In this document: positions 1-8,089 of the stretch, piece by piece | Position numbering within the stretch: the first letter of the stretch is position 1 | Layout of the letters: every line of letters begins with the position of its first letter | DNA from: Streptosporangium sp. NBC_01756 | Lineage (GTDB): Bacteria; Actinomycetota; Actinomycetes; Streptosporangiales; Streptosporangiaceae | Length of the DNA stretch: 64,000 nucleotides | Direction of reading: 5' to 3' | Assembly (NCBI RefSeq): GCF_035917975.1 | Contig: NZ_CP109130.1 | Coordinates: forward strand, 2,108,001-2,172,000 | Notes under the pieces: model-generated | Told to the model about the DNA's origin: nothing | Databases searched by the model: none | Seen by the model: only the letters and a program-made list of their open reading frames with translations | Position numbers and translations under genes: made by a program

Positions 1-285
1 CGCCGCACCGTAAGGTCCCGCCGGGCCACCGGGATCAGCCTCGCGGCGCTCTTCGTGCTGCTGCTGCCGGCCAACGTCTACGCCGCCCTCGCCGATGTGC
101 CGTTCAACGGCGGCGAGGCGTCCCCGCTCTGGTTCAGGATCCCCGAGCAGGCCCTGTACATCGCCGTCGCACTCTGGGGGACCCGCTCGGCGCCGCACGG
201 ATGGCCGGCTTTCTCAAGGTCACGTCGTACGTGGCCGGAGTCGGCGGGTCTGCGCGGGCCCGAAAGGGACCTCACCTCTCGTTGA
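1..285 (+). CDS. C-terminal part of a DoxX-like membrane protein (5' truncated by window edge)
   Basis: The reading frame is open from the first base and ends at TGA 283-285, so only the last 94 residues are present. The segment LAALFVLLLPANVYAAL is followed by a Pro-Leu-Trp-Phe-Arg-Ile-Pro turn and a last hydrophobic helix (ALYIAVALWGT). This matches the C-terminal helices of small four-helix DoxX/DUF417-like membrane proteins. The final 30 or so residues are Arg/Ser-rich and not family-like, so the tail may be read-through past an ancestral stop. The last 14 bases overlap the 3' end of the convergent LacI gene. Assignment rests on the LPANVY motif and topology only. Confidence 0.6.
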   Translation, partial: RRTVRSRRATGISLAALFVLLLPANVYAALADVPFNGGEASPLWFRIPEQALYIAVALWGTRSAPHGWPAFSRSRRTWPESAGLRGPERDLTSR

Positions 286-1351
286 CCTGAGATTCGACCG
301 GCACAGCGTCCTGCGCGCAGTCGTACGGAGCCGCGGTGGAGCGTCGCTCGACCAGGGTCGGGGCGACGGAGAAGCGCACCGACGACGTACGGCCGCCGAT
401 GCGTTCCAGCAGCAGGCGTCCGGCGGTACGGCCCATGACGGAGCCGTCCTGGTCGACGCTGGTCAGCGAGACGTTGGGCAGGGCGGCGATCCGGATGTTG
501 TCGTAGCCGGCGACCGAGACATCACGGGGAACGGACAGGCCGGCCTCATGGACGGCCGCCAGCGCGCCGAAGGCGGCCAGGTCCGCCCCGGCGAAGATCG
601 CCGTCGGACGTGGTGAGCGGCTCAGCAGCTCACGGGCACCGGCATAGCCGCCGTCCTCGGTGTAGGAGGTCGTGCTGACCGCGATCTCCTCGTCCAGGCC
701 GTGCTCGCGCATCACGCGCCGGTAGGTCTCGGCCCTGATCGTGTGCAGCAGGTCCGCGGGGTGGCCCCGGCTGGCGTCCTTCTGCCCGATGTGCGCGATG
801 CGGCGGTGGCCGAGCGCGATCAAGTGCTGAACGACGAGCTCGGCACCCGCTTCGTCGTCGTCGAAGACCGAGTCGTAGACGGCCGATCGCTCATGTCGTC
901 CGAACACGACCGTGGGCATGTCTTTCGCCACCTCCTCCAGCGCCGTCTTGGAGGTGAGCGGGGCGACCATGAGGATGCCGTCCACCTGCCGGTCCACCAG
1001 GGCATCGATGGCCCGCGCCTCGGCCTTCGGGGTGGACCCGCCATGGATCATGATCGCCTGATAGTCGGTGTCGGCGAACTGCTCCGTGACGCCGTCGAGG
1101 ATGTCGGCGAAGAACGGGTTCCTGATGTGCGGCAGCAGCACGCCGATGGTGAACGTGCGCCCGCGCATCGCCCGGGCCGCGGCCTGGGGCCGGTAGCCGA
1201 GCTCCTCGATGGCCGCCCTCACCCGATCGCGCATGGCCGGGCTGGCCCCGTAGGCGTTGCGCAACACCTTCGACACGGCGGTGGTGGAGACCTGAGCGTG
1301 GTTGGCCACGTCGACGATCGTCACCCGGCGCCGCCGATCGTGCGCACCCAT
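272..1351 (-). CDS. LacI-family transcriptional repressor of the rhamnoside operon
   Basis: 359 residues. The N-terminal LacI helix-turn-helix (VTIVDVANHAQVSTTAVSKV, then LRNAYGASPAMRDRV and the hinge region ELGYRP) is followed by a periplasmic-binding-protein-like effector domain starting near FTIGVLLPHIRNPFFADIL. The ATG at 1351 is chosen because GGGAG lies about 6 nt upstream; an upstream in-frame ATG would add 46 non-family residues and run into the operator. It is divergent from the sugar ABC/GH78 operon and is the obvious local regulator. The effector is inferred to be rhamnose or a rhamnoside from the neighbouring GH78 enzyme. Confidence 0.93.
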   Translation of the reverse strand: MGAHDRRRRVTIVDVANHAQVSTTAVSKVLRNAYGASPAMRDRVRAAIEELGYRPQAAARAMRGRTFTIGVLLPHIRNPFFADILDGVTEQFADTDYQAIMIHGGSTPKAEARAIDALVDRQVDGILMVAPLTSKTALEEVAKDMPTVVFGRHERSAVYDSVFDDDEAGAELVVQHLIALGHRRIAHIGQKDASRGHPADLLHTIRAETYRRVMREHGLDEEIAVSTTSYTEDGGYAGARELLSRSPRPTAIFAGADLAAFGALAAVHEAGLSVPRDVSVAGYDNIRIAALPNVSLTSVDQDGSVMGRTAGRLLLERIGGRTSSVRFSVAPTLVERRSTAAPYDCAQDAVPVESQVNER

Positions 1352-1404
1352 CGCTCTCCCTTCGTCGTGACGAGATCCAATTGTACGAGCTTCGAGCATC
1401 GGAA

Positions 1405-1426
1405 AGATGGGTAACGTTACCCATCT
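1405..1426. promoter_or_regulatory. LacI-type operator, perfect 22-bp palindrome
   Basis: The sequence reads AGATGGGTAAC followed directly by its exact reverse complement GTTACCCATCT, with the central ACGT-containing core (TAACGTTA) typical of LacI-family operators. It lies 53 bp upstream of the repressor start and about 150 bp upstream of the binding-protein start. Autoregulation and control of the divergent operon are inferred. Confidence 0.85.
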
Positions 1427-1440
1427 GGGCTGGGAAGATC

Positions 1441-1471
1441 TTGTTATTTCTCCCGCTGACAGCGATAACAA
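1441..1471. promoter_or_regulatory. Symmetric divergent promoter-like element
   Basis: TTGTTAT (1441-1447) and ATAACAA (1465-1471) form an inverted repeat. On the plus strand TTGTTA and GATAAC are 17 nt apart, as for a sigma-70-like -35/-10 pair; on the minus strand TTGTTA and AATAAC have the same spacing. One element could therefore serve both the repressor and the ABC operon. An inner CGCTG-A-CAGCG palindrome (1454-1464) could be a second regulator site. No start site is known; this is read from sequence only. Confidence 0.45.
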
Positions 1472-1575
1472 TCGAGGACCGTTGCCCAAACCGCCTCTTG
1501 ACGCTCTCCAATGTGACGCCTACGTTAACCCGCATCGGGGGCCCTAAAACGATTCAACGGACCCGGAGGGGCACC

Positions 1576-2877
1576 ATGAGAACCTCTCACCGCATGCTGG
1601 GAACGGCCGTGGCCGTTCTCGCGATGGCGGCCCTGACCTCCTGCGGCTCGGGCTCGGAGCCCGCCGCCGACGGCACGGTCACCCTGTCCTTGCTCGTGGA
1701 CAACAGCCAGGCGAGTGTGGACACGGCCAAGGCGCTCACGGACGCCTTCATGCAGGCCAACCCCACTATCAAGATCGATACGGAGACGCGGCCGGGAGGC
1801 AGCGAGGGCGACAACATCGTCAAGACCCGGCTGTCCACCGGCGACATGTCGGATGTCTTCTGGTACAACTCGGGGTCGCTGCTGCAGGCGCTCAACCCGG
1901 CCCAGACCATGGTCGACCTCACCGGTGACCCGGTGCTGGCCAACGTCCAGAAGGACTACCTGCCGGTGGTGACGCAGGGCGGCAAGGTCTACGGCGTCCC
2001 GGTCGGGAGCGTGAACGGGGGCGGCATCCTCTACAACCGCAAGGTCTACGAGAAGCTCGGCCTGCAGCCGCCCAAGACGTGGGCCGAGTTCACGGCCAAC
2101 AACGAGAAGATCAAAGCAGCGAAGATCACCCCGGTGATCACGACGTTCAAGGACACCTGGACCTCGCAGCTGTTCGTGCTGGGCGACTACTACAACGTGC
2201 AGACCACCGTGCCGGGCTTCGCGCAGGACTACACGGCCAACAAGGTCAAGTTCGCCACCACGCCGGCCGCTCGCGCGGGCTTCGACCACCTGGCCGAGGT
2301 GCATGCCAAGGGCTACGTCAACGAGGGCTTCGGCACGGCCACCTACGACCAGGGCCTCAAGATGCTGATCGAAGGCGAGGGCGCCCACTACGCGATGCTC
2401 AGCGGCAACGTGCCGCCGCTGCTGGCCACCCACCCGCAGGCGGCCACCGATGTGGGCTTCTTCGGCATCCCCGGCGACGATCCCGCCAAGCACGGCGCCA
2501 CCGTCTGGGAGCCCGGCGGCCTCTACATCGCCAAGACCACCGAGCGCCTCGACGCGGCCAAGAAGTTCCTCGCCTTCGCGGCCTCACCCGCCGCCGCCGA
2601 CGCGATCAACAAGGTCGTCCAGCCATCCGGCCCGTACCGCGTCCAGGGGGCCAAGCTGCCCGACAACGCGATCCAGGTGGCCAAGGACCTGCAGGCCTAC
2701 ATCGACAAGGGCGCCAGCGCGCCCGCGCTGGAGTTCGTCTCCCCGGTCAAGGGCCCGTCCCTGGAGCAGATCACCGTCGCGGTGGGCTCCGGGCTGACAC
2801 CACCCGCCGAGGGCGCCACCCAGTACGACCGGGACGTCGAGAAGCAGGCCAAGCAGCTGGGGCTCGCGGGGTGGTGA
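1576..2877 (+). CDS. Sugar ABC transporter substrate-binding lipoprotein
   Basis: 433 residues. A lipoprotein signal peptide ends in the lipobox LTSC (Cys23), so the mature protein is anchored outside the membrane. The body is a cluster B (MalE-like, SBP_bac_1) binding protein: an early SLLVDNSQ strand, GDMSDVFWYNSG, the inter-lobe segment GVPVGSVNGGGILYNRKVYEKLG, and C-terminal aromatic-rich helices. GGAGGGG sits 5 nt before the ATG. It is the first gene of a four-gene operon and overlaps the permease start by GTGA. The substrate is inferred as a rhamnose-containing oligosaccharide because the operon ends in a GH78 enzyme. Confidence 0.93.
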   Translation: MRTSHRMLGTAVAVLAMAALTSCGSGSEPAADGTVTLSLLVDNSQASVDTAKALTDAFMQANPTIKIDTETRPGGSEGDNIVKTRLSTGDMSDVFWYNSGSLLQALNPAQTMVDLTGDPVLANVQKDYLPVVTQGGKVYGVPVGSVNGGGILYNRKVYEKLGLQPPKTWAEFTANNEKIKAAKITPVITTFKDTWTSQLFVLGDYYNVQTTVPGFAQDYTANKVKFATTPAARAGFDHLAEVHAKGYVNEGFGTATYDQGLKMLIEGEGAHYAMLSGNVPPLLATHPQAATDVGFFGIPGDDPAKHGATVWEPGGLYIAKTTERLDAAKKFLAFAASPAAADAINKVVQPSGPYRVQGAKLPDNAIQVAKDLQAYIDKGASAPALEFVSPVKGPSLEQITVAVGSGLTPPAEGATQYDRDVEKQAKQLGLAGW

Positions 2878-3809
2878 CCAAGCAGGAGGCCGAGCCCCGT
2901 TCGGGGCCCGGCCCGGCACCCGAACGGCGACCCGCTCGCGCCGCCGGTTCCCGACCGCAGACCGCCTACCCGTACACGCTCTACCTGCCGGCCGCCGTCG
3001 TCTACACCGTGATCTTCCTGGTGCCGACGGTGATGGCGTTCTACTTCGCGCTGACCCGCTGGACGCTGTTCGACAGCACCTTCGTCGGCCTGGACAACTT
3101 CCGCGACTTCCTGGCCGAGCAGAACCTGCGCATCGGCTTCCAGAACACGATCGTCTACGCGGTGGTCACCAGCGGCCTGAAGGTCGTGCTCGGACTGCTG
3201 CTGGGCGTGCTGCTGACCTCGAAACTGCGACTGCGCGGCTTCCTGCGCTCGGTGGTGTTCTTCCCCGTCCTGGTCAGCACGGTCGCGGTCGGCATCACCT
3301 TCAGCGTGCTGCTCAAGCCCGACACCGGCCTGGTCGACCAGGCCCTGGCCGTGGTCGGGGTCTCCGGCCCCGACCGGCTCGGCGACGCCACCACCGCGCT
3401 GCTGTCGGTGGCGCTGGTGGACGTGTGGAAGGGCGTGGGCCTGGCCACCGTCATCTACATCGCCGGGATCCTGTCCATCCCGCAGGACTACTACCAGGCC
3501 GTCGCCGTGGACGGCGGCACCGCCTGGCACCGCTTCCGGCACGTCACGCTGCCGCTTTCCTGGCCGGCGACCTACTCGGTGATCATCCTGTCGTTCATCG
3601 GGGGCCTGCGCTCGTTCGACCTGATCTGGACGATGACCCGCGGCGGTCCCGGCTTCACCAGCGACACCATCGCCTCGATCATCTACAAGCAGTACCAGGC
3701 CGGCTTCTTCGGCCTGTCCACCGCGGGAAACGTGCTGCTGTTCATCGTCGTCACCGTCATCGTCGTCCCCCTCAACCACTTCCTCGGCAAGAGGCAGGTC
3801 ACCGCATGA
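2874..3809 (+). CDS. Sugar ABC transporter permease, MalF-like
   Basis: 311 residues with six predicted membrane helices, beginning at PYTLYLPAAVVYTVIFLVPTV. The BPD_transp_1 signature loop is visible as YYQAVAVDGGTAWHRFRHVT followed by LPL, the site that contacts the ATPase. The GTG at 2874 overlaps the binding-protein stop (GTGA); a GTG at 2871 is equally possible. The N-terminal 35 residues are Pro/Arg-rich and cytoplasmic. It works with the next gene as the transmembrane pair of the importer. The ATPase partner is not encoded here. Confidence 0.92.
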   Translation: MTKQEAEPRSGPGPAPERRPARAAGSRPQTAYPYTLYLPAAVVYTVIFLVPTVMAFYFALTRWTLFDSTFVGLDNFRDFLAEQNLRIGFQNTIVYAVVTSGLKVVLGLLLGVLLTSKLRLRGFLRSVVFFPVLVSTVAVGITFSVLLKPDTGLVDQALAVVGVSGPDRLGDATTALLSVALVDVWKGVGLATVIYIAGILSIPQDYYQAVAVDGGTAWHRFRHVTLPLSWPATYSVIILSFIGGLRSFDLIWTMTRGGPGFTSDTIASIIYKQYQAGFFGLSTAGNVLLFIVVTVIVVPLNHFLGKRQVTA

Positions 3810-4633
3810 GAACGCTGAGAAGGCTCGGCGCCGAGACCGTCGCGCTCGTCGTGGCCACGGTCGTCTTCCTCATCCCCTTCTCCTTCATGCTGCTGACCGC
3901 GATCAAGGGCGAGTCCCAGGCGGCCGACCTGGACTTCGCCTGGCCCACCGAATGGCCGATCGTGCAGAACCTGACGGAGGTGATCGAGGCGCGCGACTAC
4001 GTACTGCTGCGCGCCTACCTCAACAGCACGGTCCTGACTGTCGTCTCCGTCGCGCTGATCGTGGTCTTCGCCGCGATGGCCGCCTTCGTCCTGCAGCGCC
4101 GGGCCGGCAGGATCGGCGCTCTGGCCAACTTCCTGGTGCTGTCCGGGCTCATCATCCCACCGGCGATCGTGCCGACCATCTGGCTGCTGCAGGCGATCGG
4201 CCTGTTCAAGACCATGCCCGGGCTCATCCTGGTCGAGGTCGCCTTCAACCTGTCGTTCGCGGTGATGCTGTTCCGCGCCTTCATCGCCGCCATCCCCCGG
4301 GAGCTGGACGAGGCCGCCATGATCGACGGCTGCAGCGGCCTGCAGCTGTTCTTCCGGGTGGTCTTCCCGCTGCTGCGACCGGTGACGATCACCGTCATCC
4401 TGACCGGCTCGGTGGCCGTCTTCAACGACTTCGTCAACCCGCTGTACTTCCTGCCCGGCGACGACAACGCCACCGTGCAGGTCACCCTCTACAACTTCTC
4501 CAGCCAGTACAGCACCCAGTGGAACCTGCTGTTCATGGACATCGTGCTGATCACCGTTCCGCCGCTGCTGGCCTTCGTCTTCTTCAACCGCAAGATCGTC
4601 GCTGGTATGACCGCCGGCGCCATCAAGGGCTGA
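3806..4633 (+). CDS. Sugar ABC transporter permease, MalG-like
   Basis: 275 residues and six membrane helices. The signature loop ELDEAAMIDGCSGLQLFFRV marks the BPD_transp_1 ATPase-coupling segment. The start overlaps the preceding stop (ATGA), indicating translational coupling. Length and order (binding protein, MalF-like, MalG-like) are standard for CUT1 sugar importers. The gene ends 21 nt before the rhamnosidase. Confidence 0.92.
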   Translation: MRTLRRLGAETVALVVATVVFLIPFSFMLLTAIKGESQAADLDFAWPTEWPIVQNLTEVIEARDYVLLRAYLNSTVLTVVSVALIVVFAAMAAFVLQRRAGRIGALANFLVLSGLIIPPAIVPTIWLLQAIGLFKTMPGLILVEVAFNLSFAVMLFRAFIAAIPRELDEAAMIDGCSGLQLFFRVVFPLLRPVTITVILTGSVAVFNDFVNPLYFLPGDDNATVQVTLYNFSSQYSTQWNLLFMDIVLITVPPLLAFVFFNRKIVAGMTAGAIKG

Positions 4634-4654
4634 CCGACAAGGAGCACCACGACC

Positions 4655-7282
4655 GTGACCTTCCTGCGTGCCGAACCACCCACCTTCGAACACCACCTCC
4701 TTCCCTTCGGGATCGGCGAGAGCGCACCCCGGTTGTCCTGGACCGTCACCACCGACATCCCCGGGTGGACCCAGCAGGCATACGAGATCGAGCTCAGCGA
4801 CGGAACGTGCACCGGCCGCGTCGAGTCACCGGAATCAGTGCTTCTTCCCTGGCCGGGCGGGGAACTGGGCTCACGCGAGCGGCGGGCCGTACGGGTCCGT
4901 GTGCACGGCCGCGACGGCTCGGCCGGCGACTGGAGCCCCTGGTCCTGGGCCGAGACCGGGCTGCTGGACACCGCCGACTGGCAGGCGGGCGCGGCGGCAC
5001 CGCCGCTGGAGCTGCTCGGCCCGCCCGACGGCCCCGCCCTCCTGCTGCGCCGCGACTTCACCCTTCACGGCCCGGTCGATCGGGCCCGCCTGTACGTCAC
5101 CGCGCACGGCCTGCACGAGACCGAGATCAACGGCCGGGTCGTCGGCGACGAGGTCCTGGCTCCCGGCTGGACCAGCTACGGCCACCGGCTGCGTTACCGC
5201 ACCCACGACGTCACCCATCTCCTGCGCGAGGGCGCCAACGCCGTCGGCGCCACCCTCGCCGACGGCTGGTACCGGGGCCGGCTCGGCTTCCGCGGCGGCA
5301 AGTCCGACGTCTACGGCGAGCGCACCGCGCTCATCGCCCAGTTGGAGATCACCTATGCCGACGGCACGACCGACATCGTGGTCACCGACGGGACCTGGCA
5401 GTGCGCGCCCGGCCCGGTCACCGCCGCGAGCCTGTACGAGGGCGAGAAGTACGACGCCCGCCTGCTGCCGGCCGGCTGGTCGCGGCCCGGCTTCGACGAC
5501 GCCACCTGGCTGCCCGCCGACGCGCTGCCGCACGACCCCGCCCTGCTCGTCGCGCCCACCGGACCGCAGGTGCGCCGGGTCGAGACGCTCGACTCGGTCG
5601 AGACGATCATCGGACCGGACGGGGAGACCATCCTCGACTTCGGCCAGAACATCTCCGGCCGCCTGCGCATCCGCGTCCAGGGCCCGGCCGGCCACACCGT
5701 CACGCTCCGCCACGCCGAGGTCCTGGAGAACGGCGCCCTGGGCGTACGGCCCCTTCGCACGGCCCTCGCACTCGACACCTACACCCTGCGCGGCGACTGC
5801 ACGGCCGAGGTGTGGGAGCCCCGCTTCACCGTTCACGGCTTCCGCTACGCCCAGATCGACGGCTGGCCCGGCGAGCTGGACCTCGCTGCCGTCCAAGCCG
5901 TCGTCTGCCACACCGACATGCGCCGCACCGGCGACTTCACCTGCTCCGACCCGCTGCTGACCCGGCTGCACGACAACGTCGTGTGGAGCATGCGCGGCAA
6001 CTTCGTCGACATCCCCACCGACTGCCCGCAACGCGACGAGCGCCTGGGCTGGACCGGCGACATCCAGGTCTTCGGCCCGGCCGCGGCCTTCCTCTACGAC
6101 TGCGCCGGCATGCTGAGCTCCTGGCTGCAGGATCTGGCCGCCGAGCAGCGCCAATACGGCACCGTTCCCCTCTACGTGCCCTGGGTGGATCTGGGGCCCT
6201 TCACCAACGACGAGCCGACGGCCGTCTGGGGGGACGCCGCCGTCGTCCTGCCCTGGACCCTCTACCGGCGCACCGGCGACCTCGACGTGCTGCGCAGGCA
6301 GTACCCGAGCATGACAGCCTGGGTGGATCAGATCGCCGAGCTGGTGGGCGAGTCCTTCCTGTGGGACGAAGGCTTCCAGCTCGGAGACTGGCTCGACCCC
6401 ACCGCCCCGCCGGACCGTCCCTTCGACGCGCAGACGGATCCGGGCCTGGTCGCCACCGCCTACCTGGCGTACTCCGCCCGGCTCCTCGCCGAGACCGCCG
6501 CGCTGCTCGGGCACGCCGAGGACGAACGCCGTTACCAGGAGCTCGCCGGGCGTGTCCGTGCCGCCTTCGACGCCGCGTACGTCTCGCTCGAAGGAAAGGT
6601 GGCCGGCGACTCGCAGACGGGCTACGCCCTGGCCCTGCGGTTCGGGCTCATCGACGGTGCGGAGCGCCGCGCCCATGCGGGCGAGCGCCTCGTCGAGCTG
6701 GTACGGGCGAACGGCCACCGCATCGGCACCGGCTTCGTGGGCACCCCGCTCATCTGCGACGCACTGGCCGAAGCCGGGGCCTGCGACGATGCCTACCGGC
6801 TGCTGCTGCAGACCGAATGCCCCTCCTGGCTGTACGCGGTGACGATGGGTGCCACCACCGTCTGGGAGCGCTGGGACAGCATGCTGCCCGACGGCACGAT
6901 CAACCCCGGCGAGATGACCTCCTTCAACCACTACGCCCTCGGTGCGGTCGCCGACTGGATGCACCGCACCCTGGCCGGCCTGGCCCCAGCCGCTCCCGGT
7001 TACCGTCGGATGCTGGTGCGCCCCCGCCCCGGCGGTGGCCTCACCCACGCCCGTGCCACGCACGTCACCCCGTACGGCCGGGCGGAGGTGAGCTGGGAGC
7101 GTTCCGGCGGACGGCTGACCCTGCATGTCCTGGTCCCGCCGAGCACCACTGCCACCGTTCACCTGCCCGGAGAGCCGGACGAGCCCATCGAGGCCGGCCC
7201 AGGGCGGCACGTCTTCCATTGCGCGTTCCGGAACCCCGCCGACGACCCGGTCTCCGCGGACGGCGGAATACGCCGCGACTGA
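4655..7282 (+). CDS. Alpha-L-rhamnosidase, GH78
   Basis: 875 residues, normal for GH78. N-terminal beta-sandwich domains are followed by the rhamnosidase N domain (LYVTAHGLHETEINGRVVGD) and the (alpha/alpha)6 catalytic domain. The conserved catalytic-region motif DCPQRDERLGWTGD occupies residues 456-469. The late motif TTVWERWDSMLPDG and the C-terminal beta domain are also present. No signal peptide is seen, so hydrolysis should be cytoplasmic after uptake by the ABC system. The GTG start is supported by AAGGAG 15-20 nt upstream; no in-frame alternative fits better. The enzyme removes terminal alpha-L-rhamnose; the exact glycoside is unknown. Confidence 0.93.
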   Translation: MTFLRAEPPTFEHHLLPFGIGESAPRLSWTVTTDIPGWTQQAYEIELSDGTCTGRVESPESVLLPWPGGELGSRERRAVRVRVHGRDGSAGDWSPWSWAETGLLDTADWQAGAAAPPLELLGPPDGPALLLRRDFTLHGPVDRARLYVTAHGLHETEINGRVVGDEVLAPGWTSYGHRLRYRTHDVTHLLREGANAVGATLADGWYRGRLGFRGGKSDVYGERTALIAQLEITYADGTTDIVVTDGTWQCAPGPVTAASLYEGEKYDARLLPAGWSRPGFDDATWLPADALPHDPALLVAPTGPQVRRVETLDSVETIIGPDGETILDFGQNISGRLRIRVQGPAGHTVTLRHAEVLENGALGVRPLRTALALDTYTLRGDCTAEVWEPRFTVHGFRYAQIDGWPGELDLAAVQAVVCHTDMRRTGDFTCSDPLLTRLHDNVVWSMRGNFVDIPTDCPQRDERLGWTGDIQVFGPAAAFLYDCAGMLSSWLQDLAAEQRQYGTVPLYVPWVDLGPFTNDEPTAVWGDAAVVLPWTLYRRTGDLDVLRRQYPSMTAWVDQIAELVGESFLWDEGFQLGDWLDPTAPPDRPFDAQTDPGLVATAYLAYSARLLAETAALLGHAEDERRYQELAGRVRAAFDAAYVSLEGKVAGDSQTGYALALRFGLIDGAERRAHAGERLVELVRANGHRIGTGFVGTPLICDALAEAGACDDAYRLLLQTECPSWLYAVTMGATTVWERWDSMLPDGTINPGEMTSFNHYALGAVADWMHRTLAGLAPAAPGYRRMLVRPRPGGGLTHARATHVTPYGRAEVSWERSGGRLTLHVLVPPSTTATVHLPGEPDEPIEAGPGRHVFHCAFRNPADDPVSADGGIRRD

Positions 7283-7305
7283 CCCGGAACACGGATCCAC
7301 CGGAA

Positions 7306-7328
7306 CCGGGAGGTGGGCTTCCTCCCGG
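7306..7328 (+). terminator. Hairpin after the rhamnoside operon
   Basis: CCGGGAGG (7306-7313) and CCTCCCGG (7321-7328) form an 8-bp stem with a 7-nt loop, 23 bp after the GH78 stop. There is no U-tract, as is common in high-GC actinomycetes. Confidence 0.45.
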
Positions 7329-7508
7329 CCACCCGGTCGGTGCTCCTGTCGCCCGATGAAGGCGGCGATCACCCTGGTGGCGGGACGAGGTGGCACGCGC
7401 GGAAGACGTGCCCGGCTGCCGAACGGCCGCCCTTCGGGGCGGGAAGAAAATGCGGACGTGCGGCGAAGGATGGATGAAAGCAATAATCACCCTTCGGAAG
7501 GCACATTC

Positions 7509-7529
7509 ATGACGGAAACGGACACATGA
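7509..7529 (+). CDS. Six-codon leader ORF coupled to the ECF sigma gene
   Basis: ATG at 7509 has GGAAGG at 7496-7501 with ideal spacing and encodes only MTETDT before TGA at 7527-7529. Its stop overlaps the sigma factor ATG (ATGA). The sigma start itself lacks a good Shine-Dalgarno site, so ribosomes may reach it by termination-reinitiation. A functional role is inferred. Confidence 0.35.
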   Translation: MTETDT

Positions 7530-8089
7530 CCGCCGATCTGGGCGAGCAGGTGACCGACGCCGACCTCGTCGCCGACTACCGGCGGAACCCCGAGCTGTTC
7601 ACCGCCGTGTATGACCGGTATCTCCATGACATCTACCGGTATGTGGCGGGACGCCTGGGCACTCAGGTGGCCGAGGACATCACGGCGGAGACGTTCCTGC
7701 TGGCGTTCGACCGGCGTGACCGGTTCGACCCGGAAAAAGGAGAGTTGCGGCCCTGGCTGTTCGGCTTCGCCACGAACCTGGTGGCCAGGCACCGCCGCAA
7801 GGAGGCCCGCCGCTACAAGGCGCTGGCCCGGCTGGACCCCGCGCCTGTCGTGGAAGGACACGAGAACCGGGTCGTCACCTCCGTGACCGCCCGGCCGTAC
7901 CTGGCCATGGCGCTCGCCTCGCTGAACGGCGGCGAGCGTGACGTGCTGCTGCTCTTGGCGCTGGGCCAGCTCAGCTACCACGAGACAGCCCAGGCGCTCG
8001 GCATTTCCCTCGGCACAGTGGGCTCACGGCTCAGCCGGGCCCGCACCAAGATCCAGAGCCTCATCGACAAGGAGACGACCCATGAATGA
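7526..8089 (+). CDS. ECF RNA polymerase sigma factor
   Basis: 187 residues with sigma region 2 (LFTAVYDRYLHDIYRYVAGR, then AEDITAETFLLAFDR) and region 4 (LNGGERDVLLLLALGQLSY, ending TVGSRLSRARTKI). No extra C-terminal domain is present. It ends 8 bp inside the next gene, a membrane-anchored CU044_5270-like protein, the usual actinomycete pairing. The downstream protein is likely its partner or antagonist. Regulon unknown. Confidence 0.9.
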   Translation: MTADLGEQVTDADLVADYRRNPELFTAVYDRYLHDIYRYVAGRLGTQVAEDITAETFLLAFDRRDRFDPEKGELRPWLFGFATNLVARHRRKEARRYKALARLDPAPVVEGHENRVVTSVTARPYLAMALASLNGGERDVLLLLALGQLSYHETAQALGISLGTVGSRLSRARTKIQSLIDKETTHE

